A stretch of 43,252 nt of DNA from Clostridia bacterium (GCA_017430225.1 JAFRNK010000027.1:1-43252), one strand, 5' to 3'. Positions 23,288-31,693 are shown, counted from the first letter of the stretch. Numbers and translations are program-made. Notes: a model not told the origin generated them from the sequence alone.

Positions 23288-25604
23288 TCGTTTGAAGGGC
23301 AAGCCTGTGCGCAGGCCGCTGGTCCTGTGCGCTCTGGCTGCCGCGGCCGGCACGTGGCTGGGTCTTTCCCTGCCCGGACGCTTCTTTTATATCTGGCTGG
23401 TGGCGGGGATCATACTGCTGCTGGCGATTGCCCTTGCCCGTCCCCGCGAGAAGGCGTTGAGGGTGGCTGTTGCTATCTCAGCCGCGCTGCTCTTCACTGC
23501 TCGTTCGTCTGCTGTGAACAGCGTTCCGCTTCCGCCGGCCGGCGAGTATGCCGTGGAAGGCGTGGTCATGCAGGCTCCGCGGGTCAACCGGAACGGCCAG
23601 CATGTGTCGGTACAGCTCCGGGATGTGATGCTGACCGGCTCGGACGGGCAGACGCGCCATGCGCAAGGCCTGTACTGGACAGCGTATGTCGACGAGGAAT
23701 GGCGTCTCCCGGAACCCGGCAGTATCGTGCGCCTCGCCGGCAGGCTGTATCACGCGGACGGCCGGCGCAACCCATACGGTTTTGATTTCAGCCTGTATCT
23801 GAAACAGAATCATATGACGGCGGGCTTTTACAACAGCGGGGAGTATGAAACGGCTGTGGATGCTCCACTCAGCTTTCTCGCCGCGGCAGTCCGCCTGCGT
23901 TACGCGCTGCTCAGCCGGCTGGATGAAGCGTTCGGGGAGCGTTCCGCCCTGCCCAAGGCGCTGCTGCTGGGCGAACGGGACGCGATGAGTGATGAAGACA
24001 GGGCCGCGTTCGCCCGTGTGGGCATTGCGCATGTGCTCGCGGTTTCAGGCCTGCACATCTCCCTGATCGTAGCGGCACTCAGTTTGATCGTCCGGCATTT
24101 CATGTCGGGGAAGAAACAGCTCTGGCTGTTCGGGACATTCCTGCTTTTGTACGCGCTTCTGCTGGATTTCAGGGCTTCAGTGGTGCGTGCCGCTATCCTG
24201 ACCTTTACCTATCTTTTCGTACGCTCGCGGGGCCGCAGCGGTGATCCTCTGAGCGCTTTGTCGCTCGCTTTTATGATCATCCTCATGCTCTCTCCCGTCG
24301 AATTGATGAGCGCAGGGTTCCAGCTTTCGTTTGCCGCCGCGCTCGGGATCGTGCTCCTGAACCGGCCTGTACGGCGGGTGACGGACAGGCTGCTGGGCAG
24401 GAAGGCTGGCGGTGTTTTCGCGTCGACGGTCTCCGCAATCGCCGGTACGGCGCTGCCTTCTATCCAGACTTTTCACAGCTTCTCACTCGCGGGCTTCGTC
24501 TTCAGCCCGATCGTATGCGTGCTGCTGGCCTGTCTTTTGCCCCTGTGCCTGGTGACGCTGGTCCTGAGCCTGGTCTGGATGGACGCGGCGCGGATCCTGG
24601 CGTTTCCGGTGGGCTGTATCCTCCAATGGATGACGGACGGGGTTTCAGCCGCGGCGCAATGGCCTTATATGTCGGTCAACTGCCCGTCGATCCCATGGCC
24701 TTTCTATCCGCTGATCATCGCGGCTATTCTGCTGTTTTCGGGTTACGTGCCCATACGTATGCGGGGCAGGAGAAGGCTGGCGGTCCTGGCAGCGCTATTC
24801 GCTGTCGGTAGCGTGCTGCATCTCGCTATGCTGGACAACGGGGTCAGTTATCTGCAGCTGGACGTCGGCAGCGCTGACTGCGCTGTCATCCAGGACGGAC
24901 GGCATACGACCGTGATCGACTGCGGCGAGGACGGCCGCGACCTGTGCGATTATCTGCTGGCGAAAGGCCGCAGGGTCAACACGCTGGTACTGACGCACCT
25001 GCATGCCGACCATTGCCTCGGCGCTCAGGACCTGATCGACAACCGCATCCCGATCGACCGGCTGGTACTGCCCGAAGGAGCGGAACGCATGGCCGTCTCT
25101 GAAGAAGCGCTCGAACTCTTCGGAAAGCTGCGTGAGTATTGCGGCGAAGTGGCCGTGGTTTCCGCGGGGGATACCTGGAATACGGAGAGAACTATCGCGG
25201 CGGTGCTGTGGCCTGAGAAAAACGGTATCAGGAGCGGCAAGGACGCCAACGACTACTGCCTTTGCCTCGAATACCGCCTGAGCGATACGGTGATGCTGCT
25301 CATGGCTGATTTGCCGGGCGTCTATGAGCCTTATGTCCGGGCACGGGCCGATATACTGAAGGTCGCGCATCACGGCAGCCGGTCGAGCACTACCGAGAGT
25401 TTCGTCGCTTATGCGGCGCCGAAAACGGCGATCATCAGCGTTTCGCACAACGCGGACGCCGCCGATCCGGAAGGGATTGTACAGACTCGTCTTGCCGCGT
25501 CAGGCGCGGAGGTCTGTACGACGGCGGACTGCGGCGCGATCCGCATACAGCCGGTTGATGGCGGGTACCGCGTCATCCGGTTCACGAAAGAAGGAGCCCC
25601 ATGA
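23259..25604 (+). CDS. comEC: ComEC/Rec2 DNA-uptake channel
   Basis: This is the membrane channel for single-stranded DNA uptake during natural transformation. At about 781 residues it is complete: a pair of N-terminal membrane spans, an OB-like DUF4131 domain (about 55-190), a Competence domain with about eight to ten spans (about 215-480; hallmark VGIAHVLAVSGLHISLI), and a C-terminal metallo-beta-lactamase nuclease-like domain. The latter has LQLDVGSADCAVIQ, THLHADH and VAHHGSRSSTTESF. The zinc-binding histidines are present. The start is uncertain: ATG 23259 overlaps the previous gene, while GTG 23307 has an AAGGG box 7 bases upstream. It ends with a 4-base ATGA overlap into holA, a conserved comEC-holA pairing. 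No comEA or comF is visible. Confidence 0.95.
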   Translation: MWDRFIQSVNRLKGKPVRRPLVLCALAAAAGTWLGLSLPGRFFYIWLVAGIILLLAIALARPREKALRVAVAISAALLFTARSSAVNSVPLPPAGEYAVEGVVMQAPRVNRNGQHVSVQLRDVMLTGSDGQTRHAQGLYWTAYVDEEWRLPEPGSIVRLAGRLYHADGRRNPYGFDFSLYLKQNHMTAGFYNSGEYETAVDAPLSFLAAAVRLRYALLSRLDEAFGERSALPKALLLGERDAMSDEDRAAFARVGIAHVLAVSGLHISLIVAALSLIVRHFMSGKKQLWLFGTFLLLYALLLDFRASVVRAAILTFTYLFVRSRGRSGDPLSALSLAFMIILMLSPVELMSAGFQLSFAAALGIVLLNRPVRRVTDRLLGRKAGGVFASTVSAIAGTALPSIQTFHSFSLAGFVFSPIVCVLLACLLPLCLVTLVLSLVWMDAARILAFPVGCILQWMTDGVSAAAQWPYMSVNCPSIPWPFYPLIIAAILLFSGYVPIRMRGRRRLAVLAALFAVGSVLHLAMLDNGVSYLQLDVGSADCAVIQDGRHTTVIDCGEDGRDLCDYLLAKGRRVNTLVLTHLHADHCLGAQDLIDNRIPIDRLVLPEGAERMAVSEEALELFGKLREYCGEVAVVSAGDTWNTERTIAAVLWPEKNGIRSGKDANDYCLCLEYRLSDTVMLLMADLPGVYEPYVRARADILKVAHHGSRSSTTESFVAYAAPKTAIISVSHNADAADPEGIVQTRLAASGAEVCTTADCGAIRIQPVDGGYRVIRFTKEGAP

Positions 25605-26629
25605 CACACGACGAGTTTTTCAAGAGCATCAGGTCATCGACTCCCGCTGGACTGTATCTGTTCGAAGGAGAGGAAGAGCATATCAAGCGCAGCGCGCTCT
25701 CACAGCTGGAGGCTGCGCTTCCGCTGGGCGCTTTCGCGGATATGAACAAAACGCTCCTCAAGGATCCGGATGCCGACCGCCTGATCGCGGCCGCGGAGAC
25801 GCTGCCGTTCATGTCGGAAAAGCGCCTGGTGGTGGTCAGGGAATCGGGCATGCTTTCGGGGAAGGCCCGGGATTATGACGAGGCGGACAGCGCGGAGCGC
25901 CTGAAAGCGTACCTCCCGACGCTGCCGTCCACAACGACGTTGGTGTTCTACGTGCGCGGGGCCGCGGATAAACGGAAAAAACTCTACCAGACGCTGAAAA
26001 AAGCTGGAGAGATCGTAACCTTCGACCGTCTCGACCAGCGGCAGCTGCAGAGCTATATCGCGAAAACAATGCGCAAGGCAGGGCTTGCGGTGACAGCCGA
26101 TGCCTGCGACCAGCTGATCTACTCGGTGGGCGACGATCTGTCGACCGTCCTTACTGAAACCGAGAAGCTGATCGCTTACTGTGACGGCCGGGAAAGCGTG
26201 ACCGCGGACGATATCCGGGCGGTATGCTCCGCCAGGACAGAGTACCGCGTCTTTGAACTGGCACAGACTGTGCTACAGGGCAGGAGCGTGCAGGCATTTA
26301 GCATGCTGCGCGCGATGCTTGTGGACGGGGAGCAGCCGCTGATGCTCTTGTCGCTGCTCAACCGGCAGTGCCGGCAGGTCTATGACACGAAGCTGTATCT
26401 GGATTCCGGCCTGTCCCAGGCGGCGGTCGCCGGCAAGATCGGCATCCCGCCCTTCGCGGTCCGGCAGATGATTCCTCTGACCAGGACGTATTCCGCAGAA
26501 GAGCTTGCCGACATGATCCGTTACTGCACGGAAGTGGAATTCGAGGTCAAGTCTGGCCAGCTGACGGAAGACGGCGCGATGGAGCAGGCGATGCTGCACA
26601 TACTGAATATGAAAGGATCTGCCGCATGA
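25601..26629 (+). CDS. holA: DNA polymerase III delta subunit
   Basis: HolA is the clamp-loader wrench subunit, which opens the beta sliding clamp. It has 342 residues, the usual length. Domain I begins with the typical GLYLFEGEEEHIKRSAL and contains SEKRLVVV and TTLVFYVRG. The central part includes DLSTVLTETEKLIAYC, and the C-terminal collar domain carries LLNRQCRQVYDTK and PPFAVRQMI. No Walker A is expected in delta and none is seen. It overlaps comEC by 4 bases at the start and rsmG by 4 bases at the end, so the three are translationally coupled. Confidence 0.95.
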   Translation: MTHDEFFKSIRSSTPAGLYLFEGEEEHIKRSALSQLEAALPLGAFADMNKTLLKDPDADRLIAAAETLPFMSEKRLVVVRESGMLSGKARDYDEADSAERLKAYLPTLPSTTTLVFYVRGAADKRKKLYQTLKKAGEIVTFDRLDQRQLQSYIAKTMRKAGLAVTADACDQLIYSVGDDLSTVLTETEKLIAYCDGRESVTADDIRAVCSARTEYRVFELAQTVLQGRSVQAFSMLRAMLVDGEQPLMLLSLLNRQCRQVYDTKLYLDSGLSQAAVAGKIGIPPFAVRQMIPLTRTYSAEELADMIRYCTEVEFEVKSGQLTEDGAMEQAMLHILNMKGSAA

Positions 26630-27348
26630 ACAGTGTGACGACCGTCATCGAAGATGCGCTGCGCGCGTACGGCGTTCAGCCCGATCCTGTCGCGATGGAG
26701 CGCTTCCTGGCTTACCATCAGCTTTTCGTGGAGCGCAACCGCCTGATGGACCTGAGCAACGTGCCCGATGCGGAGATGCCGCGCCGGCATTATGTGGACA
26801 GCATCCTGCCCCTTCTCCGGTATCCCGGTTTGGTCTGTCCGGAAGAGAGCATCCTGGACGTCGGTTCCGGGGCGGGGCTGCCCGGCGTTCCGCTGGCGAT
26901 ATATCTGCCGGATCATCCTGTCGCGCTTCTGGAATCCAACGGCAGGCGCTGCGATTTCCTGCGGGAAGTGATCGGGAAACTGGCGCTCAATCATGCGCAG
27001 GTGATCGAATCCCGGGCAGAAACCGCGGGCAGGGATGTACAGTACCGTGAAAAGTTCGATATCACGGTTTCACGCGCTGTCGCCGCGCTTCCGGAACTGC
27101 TGGAATACATGCTGCCCCTGACGCGTACGGACGGAAAGGCGCTGTGCTGGAAGGGCCGGCGGGCGGAAGAGGAAATCGCTGCCGCGGCGGAAGCCGCGCA
27201 GAAGCTGGGCGGCGCGGAACTGGCTGCACTGCCTTATGGCACTGATGGGGAGGAGAGCGTCCTGATCAGGGCGGACAAGCGTGTGGCCACTCCGGACGCT
27301 TATCCCCGACGTGTCGGAATCCCGCATAAACGGCCGATCGGCGGGTAA
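26626..27348 (+). CDS. rsmG: 16S rRNA (guanine-N7) methyltransferase RsmG
   Basis: RsmG (GidB) methylates N7 of G527 in the 530 loop of 16S rRNA; its loss gives low-level streptomycin resistance. The 240-residue protein has the family architecture: N-terminal helices with NRLMDLSNV and RHYVDSI, the SAM-binding ILDVGSGAGLPGVPLAI (about residues 76-92), LLESNGRRCDFLREV, FDITVSRAVAALPELLEYMLP and a final PRRVGIPHKRPIGG. The usual NLT(A/S) motif reads DLSN here, a modest variation. It has a 4-base overlap with holA. In most bacteria it sits with gidA and parAB, so its place behind holA is less usual. Confidence 0.95.
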   Translation: MNSVTTVIEDALRAYGVQPDPVAMERFLAYHQLFVERNRLMDLSNVPDAEMPRRHYVDSILPLLRYPGLVCPEESILDVGSGAGLPGVPLAIYLPDHPVALLESNGRRCDFLREVIGKLALNHAQVIESRAETAGRDVQYREKFDITVSRAVAALPELLEYMLPLTRTDGKALCWKGRRAEEEIAAAAEAAQKLGGAELAALPYGTDGEESVLIRADKRVATPDAYPRRVGIPHKRPIGG

Positions 27349-27356
27349 AATAGTAC

Positions 27357-27385
27357 TTGCTATTCCCATATGATCGTAGTATAAT
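27357..27385 (+). promoter_or_regulatory. Promoter of the zinc-ribbon protein gene
   Basis: TTGCTA (27357-27362) and a perfect TATAAT (27380-27385) are 17 bases apart, and an AAAGGAGG ribosome binding site (27413-27419) precedes the ATG at 27426. Confidence 0.8.
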
Positions 27386-27425
27386 GCCGTTGCTTTCAGC
27401 CAATATACATCAAAGGAGGCTGTTT

Positions 27426-27848
27426 ATGGGCTTTGTAAAATGTCCTCGTTGTGAGCTGAATTATATTGAAGAATCAGAAGGATTCTGCAAAATCTGCAAA
27501 CGTGAGATGCAGGGCGAGAACAGCTCGGACGACGTGGAACTCTGCACGATCTGCAATGAGCGTCCGGCGATGCCGGGAAAAGATATCTGCCTGGTCTGCC
27601 TGAAGGAAATGAACGCTGCGAACGATGAAGACACGGACGATTTGGACCGCGACGGCGAAACGGTGGAGACAGTGGATGAAAGCGCGATCGGTTCTATCGA
27701 CCCGGTGAGCTCCATGGACGAGATCATGCCGGACATCAACGACGATATCCCCGAAGGCGAGTATTCAGAAATTGAGAACGAGCTTTCCCTGGAGGCTATG
27801 AGCGACGAAGAAGAGGAAGACGAGCGAGAGGACGAAGAAAGCGAGTGA
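27426..27848 (+). CDS. Small acidic protein with two zinc-ribbon motifs
   Basis: This 140-residue cytosolic protein is of unknown function. Its first 60 residues hold two C4 zinc ribbons: Cys6/Cys9 with Cys21/Cys24, and Cys40/Cys43 with Cys55/Cys58, spaced as CxxC-11-CxxC in both. The rest (about 65-140) is disordered and strongly acidic, ending in a run of Glu and Asp. The layout resembles short zinc-ribbon adaptor proteins whose acidic tail mimics nucleic acid or binds a basic partner. The ATG at 27426 is set by AAAGGAGG; an in-frame ATG at 27357 is inside the promoter. It has its own promoter and is followed after 3 bases by a metallophosphoesterase, suggesting joint function. Confidence 0.8.
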   Translation: MGFVKCPRCELNYIEESEGFCKICKREMQGENSSDDVELCTICNERPAMPGKDICLVCLKEMNAANDEDTDDLDRDGETVETVDESAIGSIDPVSSMDEIMPDINDDIPEGEYSEIENELSLEAMSDEEEEDEREDEESE

Positions 27849-27851
27849 CCT

Positions 27852-28556
27852 GTGAGGGTATTTGCGATTGGCGACCTGCACCTTGACGGGGGAGCCGGCA
27901 AACCCATGGACGTCTTTGGCAGCCATTGGGAAGGCCATTTCGAAAAGATCAGCGCGGACTGGCGTGAAAGAGTCGGCCAGGACGACCTGGTGCTGATCCC
28001 CGGCGATATATCCTGGGCGATGCAGCTGGAGCAGGCTTTGCCGGATCTCCTGAAAATTGCCGAATTGCCGGGTCACAAGGTCCTGCTGCGCGGCAACCAC
28101 GATTACTGGTGGTCGGGCATCGGCAGGCTGCGGGCCCTTCTTCCGGAAAAGATGTACGCCGTCCAAAACGACGCGCTGCGGTTCGGTGATTTTACGGTCG
28201 CCGGCTCGCGCGGCTGGACGCTGCCCGGAACGGGCGGTTCGGCGGAGGATGAGCGCATCTATCAGCGGGAGCTTGGCCGGCTTTCACTGTCGCTTGGCCA
28301 GGCCGCGAGGCTTGGCGGGACCCTGCTTGTCATGACGCATTTCCCGCCGGTGGGAGAGAACGGGGCGGAAACGGAGGTTTCCCGCCTGATATCCGAAGCA
28401 GGAACGCGCTTCTGTGTCTACGGCCATCTGCACGGCGCATCGGGTCACAGTGCGTTTAACGGTTTCCTGTCCGGAACGGATTACGCCTGCGTCGCCTGTG
28501 ATCAGTTGTACTTTCATTTGTACGAACTGCCAGATTTCAACACGGGAGTGGCGTGA
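27852..28556 (+). CDS. Calcineurin-like metallophosphoesterase
   Basis: This 234-residue cytosolic two-metal phosphoesterase shows the five family blocks in order: AIGDLHL (metal-binding Asp and His), LIPGDISW, LRGNHDYWW, LVMTHFPP and VYGHLHG. The GDISWAMQLEQA and GNHDYWW wording is typical of a clostridial subgroup usually annotated only as metallophosphoesterase. The start is a GTG at 27852, 3 bases after the acidic zinc-ribbon gene and with no strong ribosome binding site, so coupled translation is likely. A terminator follows at 28636-28671. The substrate is unknown. Confidence 0.9.
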   Translation: MRVFAIGDLHLDGGAGKPMDVFGSHWEGHFEKISADWRERVGQDDLVLIPGDISWAMQLEQALPDLLKIAELPGHKVLLRGNHDYWWSGIGRLRALLPEKMYAVQNDALRFGDFTVAGSRGWTLPGTGGSAEDERIYQRELGRLSLSLGQAARLGGTLLVMTHFPPVGENGAETEVSRLISEAGTRFCVYGHLHGASGHSAFNGFLSGTDYACVACDQLYFHLYELPDFNTGVA

Positions 28557-28635
28557 TAAACCATTAAGTGGAATACCATTCCCTTTTTTGATGAAAAACT
28601 CCGAACAATTTGAATAATTTTCGACGATTTTGACA

Positions 28636-28671
28636 CGCTGTTTCCCAGAAAGTGGAAGCAGCGCGTTTTTT
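28636..28671 (+). terminator. Rho-independent terminator after the metallophosphoesterase gene
   Basis: The 10-base arms CGCTGTTTCC (28636-28645) and GGAAGCAGCG (28654-28663) pair with one G-T wobble, followed closely by a run of six T. The hairpin separates the zinc-ribbon/phosphoesterase unit from the dcw control region. Confidence 0.85.
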
Positions 28672-28946
28672 ATTGCTTTTTGATCCGTGGAATCCGGTGG
28701 ATGAATTTGTGGATTTCACTGTGGGCGAATCCTTGTATTTCCCAAATGAATTCGGACTGAAAAAACGTCAACAAGTCTAAATTTATATAAAAATTTAGTG
28801 CAATATGTACAAAGAGTTTACGGCAAATTACAATATATGAAACTTTTCAAAAACGGAAGATAAAAGATGCTACATTTTGCCCGAAAAAGTCGCGCCAGAA
28901 TAGCAAAAATACGGGCGTAAGCAGTAAAACTCATCGCGATTATCGC
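28672..28946. other. AT-rich intergenic region upstream of the dcw cluster
   Basis: I see no gene here. The stretch is clearly more AT-rich than its surroundings. It contains a palindrome CTAAATTT/AAATTTAG (28777-28784 and 28791-28798) and a possible upstream promoter, TGTACA (28806-28811) 17 bases from TACAAT (28829-28834). It probably holds additional control for the division cluster. Confidence 0.5.
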
Positions 28947-28975
28947 TTGCAAAGGAGCAAAAAGTGGGTTAAAAT
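28947..28975 (+). promoter_or_regulatory. Probable main promoter of the mraZ-led dcw cluster
   Basis: TTGCAA (28947-28952) and TAAAAT (28970-28975) are exactly 17 bases apart. The -10 box is embedded in the TGG repeats described separately, so occupancy of those repeats would block it. Transcription would start near 28982. Confidence 0.7.
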
Positions 28976-29020
28976 GGTTTTCGAGCCCATAAAGTGGTGA
29001 AAATATGGCAGATTGTGTGG
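28961..29020 (+). promoter_or_regulatory. Probable MraZ-binding repeats (operator)
   Basis: AAAGTGG occurs at 28961-28967 and again at 28991-28997, and each is followed by further TGG steps. TGG triplets start at 28965, 28975, 28995, 29006 and 29018, about one helical turn (10-12 bases) apart. MraZ is known to bind arrays of TGG-containing direct repeats ahead of its own gene. The array covers the -10 box and the start region, as expected for autorepression. Confidence 0.7.
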
Positions 29021-29027
29021 TGAGGGT

Positions 29028-29597
29028 ATGTCAGACGCTGAGAATCATGTCCGCGAAGGCGCGAAAAACGCTTCACAGGCTGGGTCCGATGCTGACAATG
29101 CCCGGGCTGCACAGGCTGAAAGACTGAATAAATGCCACTTCTCCGGTGCCTTCGTCCATGGAGTCGACTCGAAGGGCCGAATGATTATACCCGCGAACTT
29201 CCGTGATGCCCTGGGCGATCGTTTCGTCGTTGCGCTGACACCGGATTTCCAGAACGTCGCGATTTATCCGATGGATGAATGGCTGAACCAGCAGGACAAG
29301 CTTGAAGCCCTCGCGGAACTGGACGCCAGGGTCCTTAAACTGATCGAGCAGTTCAACAAGTACAGTTATACGGACTGTGAGACTGACCAGCAGGGCCGTT
29401 TGCTGCTGCCCCAGAAAATGCGCGCGAAATACCTGGACAACTGCCGCGAAGTGGAAATCAGCGGTGCGAAGAAGTATATCCGCATCCTGAAGTCCGAAGC
29501 CGGCGCTGCCGAAGACGATACGTTCCGCACCGAGTTCCCGGATCCGCTCGCATTCCTGGCGGACGTCCAGCGCAGCGCGAGGCCGCGTAACGACTAA
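29028..29597 (+). CDS. mraZ: Transcriptional regulator MraZ with N-terminal extension
   Basis: MraZ is a ring-forming AbrB-like (SpoVT/MraZ fold) DNA-binding protein that represses the dcw cluster. Both half-domains are present: VDSKGRMIIPANFRDALG and, later, TDQQGRLLLPQKMRAKY, the two DNA-contact loops. The protein is about 189 residues against the usual 143. About 35 extra polar, Ala-rich residues precede the normal beginning (FSGAFVHGVDSKG), with about 12 more at the C-terminus. No ATG, GTG or TTG closer to the domain is in frame, so the extension appears real. The ATG at 29028 has only a close GAGGG. Another ATG lies upstream at 29013. Unusually, rsmH does not follow; 147 bases of non-coding DNA and ftsL come next. 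Confidence 0.93.
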   Translation: MSDAENHVREGAKNASQAGSDADNARAAQAERLNKCHFSGAFVHGVDSKGRMIIPANFRDALGDRFVVALTPDFQNVAIYPMDEWLNQQDKLEALAELDARVLKLIEQFNKYSYTDCETDQQGRLLLPQKMRAKYLDNCREVEISGAKKYIRILKSEAGAAEDDTFRTEFPDPLAFLADVQRSARPRND

Positions 29598-29600
29598 AGC

Positions 29601-29638
29601 GCCTGTCTGCTCCAAAGAAATTCTTTCAGGACACAGGC
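29601..29638 (+). repeat. Imperfect hairpin between mraZ and ftsL
   Basis: Outer arms GCCTGT/ACAGGC (29601-29606, 29633-29638) enclose an inner AAAGAA/TTCTTT stem (29614-29619, 29621-29626). No T-run follows. It lies where rsmH would normally be and may be an attenuator or an RNA-processing site. The remainder of the gap to 29744 holds a GCAGGA/TCCTGC inverted pair and nothing else I recognise. Confidence 0.4.
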
Positions 29639-29744
29639 TCATCATAAACAGTGCCGGCAGGATACACGGTACAGGATTCCTGCAGCCATTTCGGCCGAAG
29701 TGTAACAATTCCGGAATTGATTTCAAACGAAAGGGGAGAGGAAA

Positions 29745-30239
29745 ATGTCTCTGGTACGGGGAAACAGCTACAGCACAGCCGGTTTTGCGAATGCCAACAG
29801 GGACAGGTTTGAAGTCAATAACAGCGTTTTTATTCTTGACGCGACGGCCGGACGGGGGTATGATGCATACGATGACCGTCACTATCCCGTTGAGGGTCAG
29901 GTGCGCCGGGAGAGCTTCGGACTTTCCGGAAAGCATACCGCGTGGCTTTTCTGTGCGCTCGCGGTCGTGCTGTTGATTGTGATGGCGGCCAAGTATGTCA
30001 ATATTCGCAAACGCGCTTATGATGTCAGCATCCTGGAAGAACAGGTGCGCGTCCTTTCCGAGATCAATTACGACCTTGACCAGAAAGTGATGGCGGCGCG
30101 CGAGATGACACATATCAGCTTATTTGCTTCGAAAATGGGCATGGTCCTGGTGGAGGAACAGGAAGTCCACCATGTGACGGCTCCCGATACACGTCCGTTT
30201 GCCGTGAGAGGAGTACTGACGAATGAAAACACTGAATGA
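29745..30239 (+). CDS. ftsL: Cell division protein FtsL-like (bitopic, coiled coil)
   Basis: FtsL is a single-pass divisome protein that bridges FtsQ/DivIB and FtsB/DivIC to the septal synthase. This 164-residue protein has a long cytosolic head (about 1-62), one membrane span (about 66-84, LFCALAVVLLIVMAAKYV) and a coiled coil with heptad leucines and isoleucines (about 90-125; ILEEQVRVLSEINYDLDQKV). The tail follows with the usual FASKMGMV segment, as in FtsL proteins. Sequence identity in this family is poor, so the call depends on topology and on the place between mraZ and murE. It could alternatively be a DivIC-like protein. A GGGGAGAGGA site precedes the ATG. Its end overlaps murE by 17 bases. 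Confidence 0.8.
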   Translation: MSLVRGNSYSTAGFANANRDRFEVNNSVFILDATAGRGYDAYDDRHYPVEGQVRRESFGLSGKHTAWLFCALAVVLLIVMAAKYVNIRKRAYDVSILEEQVRVLSEINYDLDQKVMAAREMTHISLFASKMGMVLVEEQEVHHVTAPDTRPFAVRGVLTNENTE

Positions 30240-31689
30240 CCTTGCGGTCAGCATGGGTTTAGAAAACGCTTCTGCCGCTGGAGAGCTGCAGATCGCGGAG
30301 TTATGCATGGACAGCCGGAAACAGGAGGATCACGGGCTGTTCTTTTGCATTTCCGGGTCGCATTTCGATGGGCACGCTTTTGCACCGACCGCGGTGAAGA
30401 ACGGCGCGGTCGCGCTGGTGACCGAGCGTCCGCTGCCGGAACTTGCGGTCCCGCAGCTCGTCGTCGAGAACAGCCGTGTCGCCATGGCGCTCGCGGCGGC
30501 GGCGTTTTATGACCATCCGGACCGCCAGATGCGTTTGCTGGGCCTGACAGGCACCAAAGGCAAGACGACGACCAGTTACCTGATCCAGGGCGTGCTGGAG
30601 CAGACCGGCGCCGCCTGTGGCGTGATCGGGACCATCGGCGCCTATATGGGCGGCAAACTGCTGAAGAGCGGCCTCACGACCCCGGACCCGATCGACCTGC
30701 AGAAGACTTTGCGCGTGATGGCCGACGCCGGTGCCGAGTACGTCTCCATGGAGGTCTCGGCGCACGCGATCGCCATGCACCGTCTGGAAGGCGTACGCTT
30801 TGAAACAGGCTGCTATACGAACCTGTCGCAGGACCATCTGGACTATTTCGGCACGATGGAGCGGTATTTCGACTGTAAGCGCAGCTTCTTCCACTCGCAT
30901 TTCATCCGCAACGCCGCGCTTAACGCGGACGATGAGCATACGCCGCAGATCCAGAAGACCATGGACGTACCGTCGCTGACTTACGGCATCTGCACGCCTG
31001 CGGACGTGATGGCGACCGATATCGAGATCACCGAGGACGGCGTCGATTTCGTGATGCGCGTGCTCAATACAGACAAATACCCGGTCCATCTGCAGCTGAC
31101 GGGCATGTTCAATGTCTATAACGCGCTGGCCGCGGCGGCAGTCTGCCTGAATCAGGGCATTGACCCCAAGGACATCGCGGCGGCGCTGGGCACGGTGCGC
31201 GCCGTGCCGGGGCGTGCAGAAGTGCTGGATACCCATACCACGTACAAGGTCATCCTCGATTATTCGCATTCGCCGGACGCACTGGAGAATATCCTCAATA
31301 CCGTGCGGGAATTCACCCGCGGCCGCGTGATCGCGCTGTTCGGCTGCGGCGGCGACCGGGATCACATCAAACGGCCCATCATGGGCGAGATCGGCGGCAA
31401 ACTGGCGGATTACTGCGTGCTGACCAGCGACAACCCCAGGACGGAGGACCCGTACGAGATCCTGGCTGCTGTCGAAAAAGGCGTCAAGCACACCCAAACC
31501 CCGTACAGCGTGATCGAAAACCGGCGCGAGGCGATCCGCTTTGCGCTGGAAATGGCCCGTGACGGCGACGTCATCGTGCTTGCGGGCAAAGGCCACGAAA
31601 CCTATCAGGAGATCAACGGCGTCAAGCGCCCCTTCGATGAGAAGGTCGTCGTGGCTGAGCTGCTGAAGGAAATGAGAAAGGACGCGTAA
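30223..31689 (+). CDS. murE: UDP-MurNAc-tripeptide synthetase, meso-DAP-adding MurE
   Basis: MurE is the cytosolic ATP-dependent ligase that adds the third residue of the peptidoglycan stem peptide. The 488-residue protein shows the Mur-ligase ATP loop GLTGTKGKTTT (107-117), the UDP-MurNAc segment TTPDP, the lysine region FDCKRSFF (Lys219, equivalent to the carbamylated lysine) and YSHSPDALENIL. It also shows DNPRTEDP (403-410), whose DNPR signature marks enzymes that add meso-diaminopimelate rather than lysine. It overlaps ftsL by 17 bases at its start and is followed after 4 bases by mraY. The usual ftsI/spoVD gene before it, and murF after it, are missing from this position. Confidence 0.97.
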   Translation: MKTLNDLAVSMGLENASAAGELQIAELCMDSRKQEDHGLFFCISGSHFDGHAFAPTAVKNGAVALVTERPLPELAVPQLVVENSRVAMALAAAAFYDHPDRQMRLLGLTGTKGKTTTSYLIQGVLEQTGAACGVIGTIGAYMGGKLLKSGLTTPDPIDLQKTLRVMADAGAEYVSMEVSAHAIAMHRLEGVRFETGCYTNLSQDHLDYFGTMERYFDCKRSFFHSHFIRNAALNADDEHTPQIQKTMDVPSLTYGICTPADVMATDIEITEDGVDFVMRVLNTDKYPVHLQLTGMFNVYNALAAAAVCLNQGIDPKDIAAALGTVRAVPGRAEVLDTHTTYKVILDYSHSPDALENILNTVREFTRGRVIALFGCGGDRDHIKRPIMGEIGGKLADYCVLTSDNPRTEDPYEILAAVEKGVKHTQTPYSVIENRREAIRFALEMARDGDVIVLAGKGHETYQEINGVKRPFDEKVVVAELLKEMRKDA

Positions 31690-31693
31690 TGCC

